A stretch of DNA of 64,000 nt from Undaria pinnatifida. Lineage: Eukaryota; Sar; Phaeophyceae; Laminariales; Alariaceae. The stretch lies in NCBI GenBank assembly GCA_012845835.1, contig JABAKD010000024.1, positions 8,211,103-8,275,102 of the forward strand. Direction: 5' to 3'. The notes under the pieces were generated by a model. That model did not search any database. It had not been told where the DNA came from and saw only the letters and a list, made by a program, of their open reading frames with translations. A program made the position numbers and the translations under genes. Each line of letters starts with the position of its first letter. Position 1 is the first letter of the stretch. Positions 1-36,148 of this stretch are shown here, piece after piece.

Positions 1-299
1 GAATAGGAGTATGCACGAATGGTGAAGGGCACTTATCAATTTGAGGCTCGATTAGCTGAAACGAAAATGCTGTAGCGGTGGAGCCCGCAAGCTTGAGGCG
101 GGACGTACGACCAGGCACACACGAAGGGCGTCCCGGGTGAAGTAGCCGGACGGACGAAGAAGGGACCGAACATAAAATAAAGAAAGGAAAAGGTACAGGA
201 CAGGGGCAAATCACAACAACTCACGGTACACGAGGCGCATGAACACAGAACGACTGCGTTACAAATAAACGACATTTTCGGCCGTGCTTGGTGTACGCG
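1..299. other. No supported feature
   Basis: Lies in UROD intron 9 or the flank of the retroelement. Open frames here lack recognisable domains. I see nothing to annotate. Confidence 0.4.
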
Positions 300-3200
300 C
301 GCGGTAGGTGGATGCAAGCTTATGGTTCAGACGCCTCTACCAACGCCAAGCCCGCGTACAACCGTTGCTCCCGGCCACACCGACGTTGAGCGCGACAGAA
401 CTCGAATGGGTGCGCACGGGACGCATGCCCGCCGCACCAGGCATATTGCCCGTATGGGAAAATGTGCCTCGAAATCCCATGCAGGTGCCGTTGCGTCGGA
501 TGCCATGGCGGGCCCCCATGTGGGACTCAGGGGTGAGTGGAAACAAGTTCGTGCCGGGCTTGCTGCGTACGCACGCGGCTTTTTGGGATGAGGTTATCCT
601 GCCAGGAGACCACCTGCGCGAGAAGCTAGTGACATACATGCGGGACGGGGTCAGCGTCCACGAGTTCCTTCTCGCGCCGCATAGGGGCACATCGGTGGAA
701 TCTCCGAGTAATCGGGAAAAAATTCCGGGCGCAATTTTCGCGAACCGGATACCATCGGCCAACGCCGCGTTTGTCTACACCGGGATGCAGGCACTCATCA
801 CACGGGGATGCGTAGTGAAGTGGGCGGACGTGCGAGCCCCGAGGGCCCCGCACGACCACGTATGATCCAAGCGCTGTCCGTCGAGGAAACAAAGCCGCGC
901 CTGATGTACGATGCCCGCCCACCCAACAACGTCTGCGGGAAGGTCGCGTTTTCCATGGATACAGTAGCGCGGGTTGCCCTCGTGGCGTCCGAAGGGTGTT
1001 TTCACGGCTCGCCAGGCGACTCATCGGGCTCTCACCATGTACTCTTGCACTCGGCGTCGTGGTCGTTATTCGGGCTACGGTACCAGGGCGTAGACTATGT
1101 ATGGACCGTGCTGCCGTTTGGGTGGTGCGAAAGCCCGTGCGTTTACCACACGCTGAGCGAGGCCAAGGTGGAATTTCTGCGGCTGAAGGGCATTCCTGCA
1201 CTAGCGTACATCGAAGACTCTTGGTTGGCAAAGCACGCATGGACAACACGAGCGGGTGTAATGGTTGGCCGCGGCGGAAGCGATCCACGTAGCAAAGCTG
1301 GTGTCATGGTCATGCCGGAATTTCCTTTCCAAAAGGAAGTGCGACCTGCGCCCTACGAAGGTGCAGTGATACCTGGGAATACTATGCGATTCCGACACGG
1401 CGATTCCCAAAACGGCATCGTTTTGGGTGCCCCAGCACAAGATGGACAAGCTGCAGCATCTCCTGCGCACAGCCCTCGAGGCGGGGGGGCTGTCCTTTCG
1501 AACACTAGAACGCATCGCGGGCAAGTGCATGAGCATGACGGTAGCCATCCGGCCAGCCTCACTGTGGACACACGCCATGTTCACAGCGCTCTCGAGGCTA
1601 GAGAAGTCGGGGATGCGCCACATTGACTTGTCGCAAGACGAGTGCGTGGACCTCCGAGGGGAACTTAAACAGTGGTTAGGCATCTTGTCATCCTCCACTG
1701 CATGGGTTGGAGTGGTGAACGCGGTGACAGGTCCATTCCGCGCGGGGGGGGGCGTTCCCTGAAGAATGGTTGACTCGGTACATCAACAGCAAGGAGATGT
1801 TTGCTTTGTACCACGTACTACTCCAGTTTTGCTCGCGTTACCCCGACGCCTTAAGGTCAGCACAACTCCTGGTCGAAGTGGACAACGAGTCGGTCGTGGG
1901 CGCCTTCCGGCGGGGTCGAGCAAAATATCCCGTGTCGAACGCGTTGTTAGTTATTTTTTATGTTGTCCCTAAAATGGGTCCCGACCGCCGACAACGGTAT
2001 CGCGGATGCCATTTCGCAACCCTCCAGAGAGTCGGCGATCCGGCTGCAGCCCCGCGTGTTACAAGAGCTGCGAGAGGCGACGGGGCCATTCAATTTCGAC
2101 CCCATGGTTTTCTCGGAATCTGCCCAGAAAGATCAAGTCAGTAGCGACAGGTTGCCGTTCTTTTCGCAGTACGACTGTGAAGGCGCTTCGGGGGTAGACG
2201 TACTGGCGCAAGACGTCTCGAGGTTGCCGGGGTCGGAAGAGAAAATGTTCGGTTATTGTCCCCTCCCTCCAGTTGTGGTAAGAACTATTATCCAGCACTT
2301 GGTAGAGTGGCGGGAGGTTTGAGACAATGGAAATACCCGACATGGCCAATGCGGGCGTACGAGGTAGACTTCGGTAGGAGTAAATAAAGGATTGCCCACA
2401 AAGTGGAGCGCGCGTACTGCGTGGGAACCTTGAGCCACGATGCCCCCAACCCCTCCCCGCGCGCCTTTTTCTTCCGCGCTGAATACGTCGGTACGACGTA
2501 TGCGAAGCGCCTCCTAGGCGGGCGGGGCAGCGTAGGCCAGCGGGGGGGGGGAGGAATCACGCGGCGAGGCCGCGCGCCCACGCGGGAGCATGCAATACGT
2601 GCTCTGCGCTACATGCAGATATAAAACATGGGCGCATTTAACTACTACGCGCACTGCGGAGCTCGACCGTTCCGAGGCCCTCCCATTCCGCGTGACCCAC
2701 GCGCGCGGCCCGTCGTCATTGACGCCAATAAGCTGCGGGCTCGTCGGGCGGCAATTCTGGACAATATGGCGAGACCGCCAGGGCAACAGCGTAAGAGTAA
2801 GATAGCCCACGAGTTGGACGATTTTCTCTTGGCCTACTCGGGCGGACGTTGCGGGTGGAAAGACGCGACCGCCGATGACGTTTTTGGTTGGTGATGTTTC
2901 CTGGACTTACCAGGCCGTGGGACTACGTGGGTACACGACGCGGCGTGCCCCGGAGTGGGGTCGACGGGGGGGGAGGCGTGCACGCCCAATAGTGGGTGTT
3001 CGAAGCAGTACGCAGCAGGGTCACTAGACAAAGGTTTCGTGTCGAAATTGCGGATGTCTATGCGGGAAATTTTAGGCAACGTAGAGGACTGGGACCCAGT
3101 CCAGAAACGGGGAACCCATGTTCTAGCCTCTCGGTAGAATCCTACCTTACGTGCTTGAGCAACACGCAGAGACAGGTAGGGGTCCCGGTGAAGCAGGCAG

Positions 3201-4400
3201 CTCCGCTCCTGACATACGACTTTGCCAGATTATGGCAGGATCTGCGCCAACGCGCACAGTCGGAATCGCTGAGCGCGAACCTTATTAACTCGAGACATTG
3301 CGCTGTTTGCCCAGGTGTTCGACTCGATGAGACGGGCGCATGACCTATCATTCACGATGGGTTCGCAGGTGCTGCGACTACCGGAGTCGGCCGGGCTTAT
3401 TTTCAGCTTTCTGTTCGGGAAAACGTTGAGGCGGTCAACAGAGGCGGTGGTCGTGTTAGCGGACAAAGAATGCTCTCAAGTCTGCGCGTTCCGGGCGGTT
3501 ACGGAATATGCTTCCGCCGCAAAAAGCATTGGGTGATTTGACTAAGGGTTACTTATTCTCCGTTGCCCTCGCGGACGGGGCGCGGGGATCGGTAGTTTTG
3601 TCAGCGCCGCGCATGACGGCGGCGTTGGAGGGGAACCTGCGAGCAGCGGGAATACCCGACCACTTTACCATGCACTCCTCCCGGGTAAAAGGTTCCGTCA
3701 GCAAGTCGTTAGCAGGTACGGCAGTTGACGACATCATGAAGATCGGGGGGTGGAAGACGGAGAGGATAGCATAGTACTATATCGGGCCGACCACGACCGC
3801 TCGGGTACCAGCGTCCAAAAGGAAGCGTGACCATGACTACGCGAACGCAGGCGACTTACCGCTGTCTCCGGCGTTTGAGCCAGATATTTCAGCGTTCTCG
3901 GCGAAGTACACCTAACAGGATCCAAATGAGGACTTTGGGTGAGACCACGCAGAACCCGGTAGGTGGCGAACGAGGAACTAATAAGCACCAGTTTAGGGCC
4001 ACCAACCGGGGCAGGAGGCCTCATCTAATCCAATACTTACATTGAATGAATACCAGAGGAAAATACTATCGCAGTAAAATCGGTAGCCAATCAGGAAAAT
4101 GCACGATGATAGCGATCATTCCCTCTCGAGACGAGCAACCCAGCGAGAGAAGGAAAATAGACGCAGGAAAAAAAAATGCAGACCTTCCTTCCCACCCTAC
4201 AAGCGTATAGTAGTACAGCGTAGCGTATAGTATTCAACTAGTATAGAGTGTAGTAGTATTTTTCGGCACGGTCATTTCAATCCCTGGGACGGGCACCGCG
4301 GTGGGAACGCCCTCATCCCGGGGGTTTACCCCGGGCAAGCCCCCCCTGTCTCGGGGCAGGAGGCCTCATCTAATCTAATACTCACATTGAATGGCCGATA
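300..4400 (+). mobile_element. Fossil tyrosine-recombinase (DIRS-like) retroelement
   Basis: Parts recognised in order on the plus strand: an upstream frame ahead of the polymerase (about 308-865); reverse transcriptase (about 1,030-1,300, with FGWCESPCVYH-type fingers/palm residues); RNase H-like segment (about 1,770-2,000, INSKEMFALYH); and a C-terminal tyrosine recombinase (about 3,200-3,780, with HSSRVKGS and IMKIGGWKTERIA around the Arg/Tyr region). RT plus a tyrosine recombinase instead of a DDE integrase is the DIRS/Ngaro-type arrangement. A direct repeat of about 37 bp at 4,011-4,047 and 4,355-4,393 may be part of split terminal repeats. The coding capacity is interrupted many times (roughly six or more), so it is an old, inactive copy. 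It lies in the UROD intron, antisense to the gene. The left boundary is uncertain and may be outside the window. Confidence 0.8.
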
Positions 4401-4714
4401 CAAGCGAAAAATAATACTGCAGTAAACCTGTTACCGCGGAAGTCGTTTCCCCCGAAGTTGGAAAGGTTGTTATAGTGAAATTTGTGGAACACAGCACCGA
4501 CAACACAAACGGGTTAGCGAACGAAAGCATGAACAAGAACGGGCTATCATACAATGGTACGTATATGTCACCAGTATGATTATGTGTTATTTCCTACCAG
4601 GTACAAGAGTATCAATGTATGCAGTATGCCAATCGCCGTATTGGAAATGCGTTGACAATTGTGTCTTTTGACCAGTTAATTGGTTGTTTTTCCGCCCCTT
4701 CGAGGCGGGTATTT

Positions 4715-5070
4715 TACAGGGGTATTACCCATACCCGGAAATTCTGTGAGTTGTGTACAATCCTACCCATACCCGGAACCTCTGTGAATTCGGTACGACA
4801 TGCATAATCGTACCCGAACTTTCTATTTGCGTTCTGTCCGTAGGGTGAACACAGAATCATACCCGAGGTATTTACCCCGGGTATTACCCGATAAAGAACT
4901 AATGTAAGTTCTGTGGGACACTCATACGCGTACCCGGAACTTCTGTGAGTTCTGTATGCCTGTGCCACAATACCCGAAACTTCTGCGAGTTCTGTTACAC
5001 TTCCATACCCGTACCCGAAACTTCTGAAATTTCAGTAAGACTTCTATATCTTTACCCGGAATCCACAAAC
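4715..5070. repeat. Minisatellite of TACCCGGAACTTCTGTGAGT-type units
   Basis: About seven diverged units of roughly 30-45 bp, each with ACCCG(G/A)AA, CTTCTG and GAGTTCTGT elements. In the last visible UROD intron, on the donor side of exon 9. Confidence 0.75.
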
Positions 5071-5546
5071 CCTACAGAAAACAACCTTGAAAATATTGTC
5101 TGGATGACAGGGCTCCTTAACCCATCTTAGCTCGAAATCGTCGATATTTAATTATTGTTTTGCCAAATTATTGTTTTGAATACCTCGTAGGCCATGATCA
5201 CTTTTTCATCGGGTTGCACGTTCAGTTCGCTCTACACTATTAATACGTCACTTTTTGGGCGAGGCGTAGAGCTCCTCAAAAAGCCAACAACCTTGAAGGG
5301 AAAATATGGTGCACCTCCATCGTACTATTAGTATACTATTAGTAGCATGCGAGGTTAATCGGGTTGCCCTTTACTGTCTCTTTCTCTCTTACAGGCAGGT
5401 TTTAGATGAGATATACAACCTCCTCAAATGAGGACCCTAAAAAAACATCAGAACCACACACGCCTACCGTCGCCTGCGTCACGAACCCTACCGTGTTTCA
5501 TAACATGCCATTAATAATGCACATGGTGAACGCACGGACGACTCAC

Positions 5547-29083
<23,537 letters not shown>

Positions 29084-29470
29084 GGTGCTGATGCTGTTGA
29101 GATTTGGGCAAACTCACAACTCAAGCGGGAGCTGACAGGAGCCCTGAACAGCAGAGAGTGTGAAATGCGAATAGGAGTTTTTCTATAGATCTATAGGCTG
29201 TTTTACACATGGCATCCCTGGCATCATCATGACCGAGATGCGGGGACGTTTTCGTTGGCCAATCATGAACTGGGCTGTTCGTATACAAAATGCGCCGCAA
29301 AAACAACGCAACCAGAGACCAATAATATGAGAGTTGTTGATCTCGCGTACGAAGGAGTCATCCACACCGACAAGGACACTGGTTGCGCTGGATGTAGATG
29401 AGATACGATACGATAACAACTGTAGTATGGTATAATAGTAGTGACTGGACTTTCTTCGGCCGGAATTTCG
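29084..29470. other. Probable 5' flank of UROD
   Basis: Region upstream of the UROD start on the minus strand. A core promoter would be expected here, but I see no TATA box or initiator I could defend. Confidence 0.35.
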
Positions 29471-29700
29471 TGTGGGGTAGGGTTAGGGTTAGACTACTAG
29501 GTCATGGTTGAAAAAACACAGCAATTAATTCTATAGGAAACACCTTACGATACGTACTCGAGTGCACTAACCCTAACCCTAAAACCCTAGACTAACCCTG
29601 ACCCATACGAAATATACCGATGAGTGGCCCCCTGATGAGGGTGTCCTACATTATTGTGTTTTTCAGCATGATGGATAGAACTATCCCTAACCCTGTAACA
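29470..29700. repeat. Interstitial telomere-like repeats in both orientations
   Basis: GTAGGGTTAGGGTTAGACTA at about 29,475 and, 80-100 bp on, CTAACCCTAACCCTAAAACC on the same strand, then CTATCCCTAACCCTG near 29,680. Head-to-head orientation of short TTAGGG runs. Confidence 0.85.
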
Positions 29701-29784
29701 GGATGGGAGCCTTTTAGCAGATAGATGATGAGGTGACCATCATCATCAGTTCGCGGGGCGTTGCTGGCTCAGCGCAAATTTGGT

Positions 29785-31700
29785 TCTTCTGCGTGTGGGA
29801 ATGGAAGTACTCGTGCCGGCGATCGCGGCAGCCGCGCTCCCAAGTGCTTTGTCGGCGGCGGCCGGTGCCGGTGCCGATATTAGGTCACCCGCCGTTTTGG
29901 CCAGGTCTGCTGCCGTTTTGGACCAGAAATGCTTCGCCTTTGTTCAAACTGAAGGCTAGGGGGAGATGCCTGCTAGCCATACTGAGGGAGATGAACGGGC
30001 GACAAGGCCTTAGCAACTCGCGACTTCTCCTGTACACGGAGGATGATGGAAAAGCTTGGCTGTTAGCGCGTCTGTCGAAAAAGATTGCGATTAGCGAGGA
30101 GAAGAACGGAGTGGCGGACAACGAAACCTTGAGGAGTTTTTACTCCGTGGTGGGTGACGCGATGTTGGACAAGGCCACCCTCTGGGCTACAGACCAACTC
30201 CTGAAAACCGGCCTTTGGTCCGAAGGTGGCGCTCTGGCTGGTGAAACCCCAGGCTGCGGTTTTCCCTTCCGCTGGGGGCAAGGCCTAGAGGGGCCCGGAC
30301 ACTCGCGTAGAGGGGTGCGATGGTGGCTTACCTTGACAGGTGTAGGGACGGTGAGTCTTGGTCGTTCGGAGACGATGATGAGTGGTTGAGTTTTGCTCGT
30401 GGCAAGCACATAGCTAAGAGGGTGGTGGGGTTTATTAAGAGTCTGCGTGCCCACACCCATGTTGTGCGTGTTCCGGATCAAGCTTGTTTGACGGTGGACG
30501 GGATACTGGGATCCGACGTTAGTGGCCGTGCGAAGGGAATCGGGGGGGCTTACATGCTGGCCGTGGGCTTCAGGGGCCTCGTCGCTTCTTCTGTAGGCAA
30601 TATAATGGTAGGGGTAAGGTTTTTGAATGAGCTACGTTCTTCGTCATTAACCTTGCTCCGAGAGTCCTCTTTGTCTTTGGTGACGTCGTTGAATATTCAA
30701 TGTGGATTCGGTGATGGCAGAAATCGGTGCCATGAGCTGGATAGAGGTGGAGAACGAGGCTACTACCCTTTACCGAGACCTCTCCTCAGTGTTCGGGCCT
30801 GGTTACGGTGTTGGTGTTTCAGGCGATAGGTGTATTTTGGACCTCGCGGGCCGGCAGCGCATGCACCCGGCCGAGGGGATTATCTAGGGGGATCATTGCT
30901 GCCAGACTTGTCTAGGCGTTACGGAGACGACGAAATGCTCTTGTTTGGGAAGACTGCCGTAAGCAAGCGGAAGGATAGGACGCGGGTTGCCGTTGTGAAG
31001 GACCCGATTGGCACTATAATGGCTGCTCACTACCCTACGACGGAGGTTGACGCTTCGAGATGAGTTCCCTCTCGATAATGTTGGGGGCACTAAACCTCAC
31101 TTTTCTCACTATCAGCGGTGAAATAGCCGCACTATATCGGACGTGGATTTACCCCACTGCTTGGTCCCGCCTGTGTAGCTGCAGCTATGACTCGGTTTCA
31201 ATTGCGCGTAGTGTTCTGATCGACAACGCCCCCCGAAGCGTTCTGTCTTGGCGCTTGACATCAGAGAGCTCCAACGGTCTGGTGTTGGACTCTGCGGCTT
31301 TGTACATGGCGACCGAGATCATCGGTAAGAATACAGGATCGTATGACGGGGATTTCGGTTGCTGGTGTGAGGTGTTGGGGCTACGACGAGTCCCGGAAAC
31401 GGGGTCAGGGATACTTGCGGATGCACCCCTGGTCCTGTGGTCGGAATGCAAAGTGTGGCAGACTGAAAACGGGGAGGCCATTAGACTGGACAAGAGTGGG
31501 AAATACCTTACGCTAACGAGAGGGGCGATTTGTGACCACGTGGTCGAGGACGTAGGCTGCCCTCCCAACACTACAGTTCCCCCGACGGAGGAGTCCATTA
31601 AACTTGGCGGGCGGGCGGGAGGGAGGGATGCGAAGTTGGATTCTGAGTGTTTCACATCGAACAGATCAGATTTGCATCCGATATCGATATCGTGATCGCT
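29785..31700 (+). pseudogene. Unrecognised, interrupted coding-like block
   Basis: GC-richer than its surroundings, with long plus-strand stretches of ordinary amino-acid composition (for example RSFYSVVGDAMLDKATLWAT near 30,130 and SVLIDNAPRSVLSWRLTSES near 31,210). The frame changes several times across about 1.9 kb (roughly four or five interruptions), and there is no consistent splice-site pattern that I can see. I do not recognise a family. It may be a decayed cargo gene, or part of a mobile or virus-like element; head-to-head telomere-like repeats lie at its left edge. Treated as a broken relic. Confidence 0.45.
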
Positions 31701-31889
31701 ATATACAGTAGGGAGCCATAGTGCGTCGGGGCGCCAAGGTTCCTTATATAGCGACGTCCCTTGACGAATGTTGCCCTTTTAAGCTACATTTACGTGGACC
31801 GTTTTGGGGGACCAAAAGGACCTTAAAAATAACCGACACGACAGCATATTTAACAGGACACAAAAATTTGGCACGAGGGCGGGTTCCTC

Positions 31890-32070
31890 CGCGGATTGTA
31901 GTTTTTTTTTTTTACACTCTTCCAGATTTTGGACAATTGCCGTGGTCACAGGTAGGTGTCGTTCCTCGCCCCCCCCCCCGTTTTTCCCTTCAATTTGTAT
32001 CGTGCATAGGGTTCAGCAATCCCACTGCCGTGCTCGTCGATTTTTCATCGAGTGCAGTATGTATGATGCG
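31890..32070. repeat. Partial, inverted copy of the GCTTGTCCAGAAGC repeat
   Basis: Contains CGTGGTCACAGGTAGGTGTC, TTCAATTTGTATCGTGCATA and TCGTCGATTTTTCATCGAGT in the same order as the copy at 32.59-32.88 kb. Confidence 0.75.
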
Positions 32071-32569
32071 CTGTGATCGTCAGCCAACCGATACAGGACA
32101 GCAGTACACACAAGGAAGGCCAGAATGAAAAACGAATGTGATCACCGGGTGAATTAGGAGATATTATGTTCCCTTACTATTCGTTTATCATTTTTCACTT
32201 GGTTTTAATTACCCCCCGAACTAGGGCCTGTGACAGGGGGCTGGTGACGGGGGGGGCGGGGGTAGGGGGGGCTCACTAAAACAAAGTGAAAGCAAAAGGG
32301 TGAAAAATGAAAATAAAAATCTTAATCTAATTGAGTTCTGTGATCACAGCAGCAGCGCTCTGGTTTGTTTGTTTATTCTGATTTTCGCTTTCTTTCTCGT
32401 TTCTTTGTCGCGTGCCAATGGAATTATATAGACTAGACTATAACTTAAATAAAAGATGTGGGGAAGAGAAGTTAGAAAGTGGTTGGCATAGAGAGTCACA
32501 GGAGTTGAGGAAAACACTGACCTGTGAGATACCTGGTACTAAAAATACTACTTTGCGATAGAATATTAG

Positions 32570-32900
32570 TTGTTTTTTTTTTGCACACTTTTACTTTCCA
32601 GCTTCTGGACAAGCCGTGGTCACAGGTATCGTCCCTTCTCTCCCCCGGTTCTTGCCTTCAATTTTTATCTCGCATAAGGTTCAGCAATCCCACTGCTCGT
32701 CGATTTTTCATCGAGTGTTGTTGCTAACTCACGCTCTCGCGCTTTCCGCAAGTCAATTTGTGCGCAAGAAAAAGTCCCCACGAATTTATACGAGTATGCA
32801 CTCGGGGGGGTTCGATCTCACGAAACTGACCTATACCAGGCTCGAGGATAACCTGATACGCCACCGGGGCGACCGGTATATCGACCCGGCATCTATCATC
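32570..32900. repeat. Inverted copy of the GCTTGTCCAGAAGC repeat
   Basis: Reverse-complement counterpart of the 19.2- and 22.7-kb copies. In this orientation it carries GGGTTCGATCTCACG, which resembles a pol III box B. No matching box A is convincing. Confidence 0.85.
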
Positions 32901-33289
32901 TACGCTATAATACCTGGTATATATTGTCGACGGGCAAAAATGATCACAATAACGACTCTAGTCTATAGACTACATTTTTTCCTTTTTGTTGCAAATAATC
33001 TGTCTGGTGTGCTGGTTTGCATCTTTTTTTGCCCGCCGCGTGTTCATTGCGGCTCATTGCGTGGCCAAACCACCTTGCTGTTGTAGTTGCAATGTGTATC
33101 TCTGTCTCGTAGTTTGTGACCACAGCAGTAGCAGAGCTCGTCTCTCTATGAGGCATTGGCACGGACACAGCTTGGGGTGGATGTAGATGGGTGGAAATAT
33201 CAGTTTAACGTGAAGAACACACACAACAGAGCAGTATAGTAGGTTGTACCTGGTATATAATATTATTTGTGACCTAAACCTCCTAAAAA

Positions 33290-33945
33290 ATCTCTCCCCC
33301 CCCCCCTCTTGCTCTCCCTTACTCAAACGCCCCACCAAATATCGAAATCCGCCACATTAATAAACACTTCACGCACAGGATATCACCTCATTATCTTTCG
33401 AGAGCCATCCATGCCGCTGTGTTCCCCCCCCCCCCCCGCCTCGAACCCCCCTTCTTCCCCATCACCCGCACCTTCGCCTAGACCTAGCACCACACGTATA
33501 ACAAACCCCTCACCTGAAGCCGTTCCCCGCCCCCCCCCCCCCCCCCCGCCCCCACCCCCCCCGCCCCCACCCCCCACCCTCCTCCCCCAACCCATCCCAA
33601 CCCCACCCCCTCGAACACTCCACCCTCTATTTACTCACTGATTGTACGAATTACCCCAGGATATACATGATAAACTGATGTATTATTTCCAAAAATGTCA
33701 CATTTATCCCCTCAAAATAATGTATAGTTTCCAGGCACATATTGAGCTGCCCCCCCCCCCCCCCGCCCAACCCCCCCCCCCCCCCTCCCCCCGCCCCCAA
33801 TAATATACTGGTGCCAAAACCGTCAGATTTATCCCCTCGAAAGGATTTATAGCTTACATGCACAAATTGCCCCTTTCCCCCCCCCCCCCCCGCCCCCCTC
33901 CAAACCCGCTCGCTTTTGATCAAAACCAGGCCCCCCTTTCCCTTC
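33290..33945. repeat. C-rich tracts (four poly-C blocks)
   Basis: Blocks at 33,296-33,306, 33,425-33,437, 33,530-33,610 and 33,750-33,900. Pro-rich and Gly-rich frames here are compositional. Confidence 0.9.
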
Positions 33946-34180
33946 ACAGCTGTCGGATTTTGTCCCCCTCAGAAACGGGTTTTATAGTTTCCGCGCACAG
34001 ACTGACTAAAATCATCCTGTTGACCCTGATAGCTACACTGTAGTTGTAAGGGGAGTCGCCGACCTATATCCTTAATGAGGACACACAACTCGTAATGCGC
34101 GCGATCGGAGTATCACACACAGCTTGCAAAGATGAGTTTCGACGAAATCTTCGATCTCACAGCTGGAGGAGTGTATTTTA
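33813..34180 (+). repeat. Dispersed repeat ending in an ATGAGTTTCGACG box, copy 1
   Basis: Matches 62,545-62,995 nearly base for base in AGGATTTATAGCTTACATGC, CAGAAACGGGTTTTATAGTT, TAAGGGGAGTCGCCG and CTTGCAAA(G/A)ATGAGTTTCG. The box reads MSFDEIFDLTAG. Copies differ mainly in poly-C length. Confidence 0.92.
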
Positions 34181-34570
34181 ATTTTTATAATAATCTGGAC
34201 CATGCCTGCATGTCTGCCGGGTGGACCTGTATGATACCTAGGAAAAAGTTCTTGCGCAACATCTCAGTACATGACGAAAAAAACGTTTTGACATTTTTTT
34301 CGAGGCGATTGGCATGTTAAAGATACCTTTTTATTAAAGATAGCTACGTTTCGCTGCGCAACAACAGCTGACCGTCAGTTGCTATACACAGGAGTAGTCA
34401 CATTCGAAGGGTGGCGAAAGGCTGCTCAGAAGGCCGGCAGATGGTTTCGACGGGTAGAGGAGGGAGCCGAGTTGTTCATGCGGAAATGGCGTGAGACGGA
34501 AAGGCGCAGAGCTGCAGAGCGACACGCAAAGAAAGGCCGCGGCAGTGCCATCCATCGTCGGCATCCCTAA
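34132..34570 (+). pseudogene. Two short frames downstream of the MSFDEIF box
   Basis: A 62-residue frame (34,132-34,320; MSFDEIFDLTAG...HACMSAGWTCMIPRKK) is followed in another frame by a 63-residue basic, helical-looking frame (34,379-34,570; RRVEEGAELF, ETERRRAAERHAKK). The composition looks coding, but I recognise no domain. The box itself belongs to a repeat, so this is probably repeat-encoded or chance. Confidence 0.35.
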
Positions 34571-34579
34571 GCGGCCGGG

Positions 34580-35157
34580 GGGAGGGGGGAGGGGGGGGGG
34601 GGCAGGGGGGAGGGGGGGGCGTCCTGCCCAATAGACTGAAGTCTGGGTCTGGCCATCATCGTCTTGAAATTTGTGGGCCTTCCAATGGCCGTCACAAGTT
34701 AGCCTGAGGCCGCCCTGATTTCTTCGCCTTGTTGCGTTCTCTGCCCAGTGCCATTTGTTGTTTTATTCCTGTGCACAAGGCTGATGTATGATGTGTATGA
34801 CTGCGTACGAGAATCTATGGAGATGGTAGAGTAGAACTATTGATATGTTTGGCCGTCCCAATCTTCGATATGTTCGAGTTGAGCCCCCTTTGGCTCAGCA
34901 CACTACTATTATCAGTAATCTTCAGGTAGGTGTGCATGTTCAGAGTGGTCTCCGGGACTCCGGTACTTTAATATATAACTGGTAGTCTATATTCTACTTC
35001 TTCTCTCTTTCCAGCCCGATGGCTCTCCGGATTTCGAGACTACTGTCTCCGTGAGTGAGCCAACCATGCGTCTAGCACCCATGTACGTGGTCAATCACCA
35101 GTGATGCACTTGATACCCTCTATCTATGAGCCCAATGTCGTCTTTAGTCAGTTCCTA
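34580..35157. other. Intergenic; G-rich tract then nothing recognised
   Basis: A G-rich run at 34,575-34,620, then unique-looking sequence without domains or repeats I can identify. Confidence 0.4.
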
Positions 35158-35159
35158 TC

Positions 35160-35690
35160 AATAGGGTTTGCTATAATAGTATGACGTTTTTTGTCTTTCC
35201 TTTAACTTTCCTTTTGCTTCATGTTCTTGTCTTTTCTTTTCGTGCTTTTCTTGTCTTTTATTTTCTTTCCTTTTCCTGTTTCGCCTTCTTTCCTTTTCTT
35301 TCACCTCCTTTCCTTTCTCTTCTCTTCTTTTCTTCGTTTCTTTTTTTCCAATTGACTTACGTCTGTCGTGCGTATGCGTAGTGATAGATACTACGTGTAA
35401 TATATAGTCTACATGGTAGTCTTTCCTGGGTGGCAAGCGGTACAGTCGGTTTTCCAGGCGCGGGTAGTGAGACGTATGCACCAGTATGGACCTGGCGCAT
35501 CGTAGGCTGACTCTCGATTTCGCTTTTATATGTTTCTGGCGGAGGCATGAATTGCGTCAGCTGTGATATATGCGTGTACCACCTTTGGTTTGCTTTGTGT
35601 TTTTTCCCTGGGGTATTCCTCAGCTCCAGAGTGACTGGGGCCTGTCCTGTGACCACGGACTTGATTATGCGAGTTAATAATGTGAGAACA
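35160..35690. repeat. TCCGTGGTCACAGGACAGGC dispersed repeat, inverted copy
   Basis: Reverse complement of the 18.53-18.92 kb copy: C/T-rich tail, GGGTGGCAAGCGGT, TTTCTGGCGGAGGCATGAAT, CCCTGGGGTATTCCTC, GCCTGTCCTGTGACCACGGA. Confidence 0.88.
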
Positions 35691-36148
35691 ACAACAGCAA
35701 CGACAGTAGTAGCGTACCAGCGCGCTGTGTCGGGGCGCTGTCATCTGATTGAAGTAGTTCGTATCATAGAGCGCAGCAGCACTGCAGCAAGCTGTGATAT
35801 GTACGAGTACCAGAAATAATGTCGGATCAATTGGCTCAGATATAGACTATACGAAGTATGAGATCATTTCGTAAAAATTCGTAACGGTTTTATGGTAGAA
35901 GGACCCCAGTCAGTATAGTCTATAGCTTTTACTACGATATCTACGTAGTATGTCCGAGTTATTACGTGTATTGTTTCTTGGGGTACCGGGTTGAGAGCAT
36001 ACAGGGTACAGGGTCTCCTCCAGTCTTCGGTTTTGTTTTTCTTATCTCGAGTCGTGATCGATGATCGTGTGCACCGCGCACACTCTCTCACTTCTTCTTC
36101 TTCGTCTCCTCTTCAAGACCGCCAATAATAAATACAACAACTGGGACC

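Noticed and set aside
308-865. Host gene on the plus strand at the left end
   Set aside because: It is continuous in order and orientation with RT and recombinase parts and is better read as the upstream part of the retroelement fossil.
33309-33641. Pro-rich 110-residue frame and its Gly-rich antisense partner
   Set aside because: Produced by poly-C tracts; no coding features.
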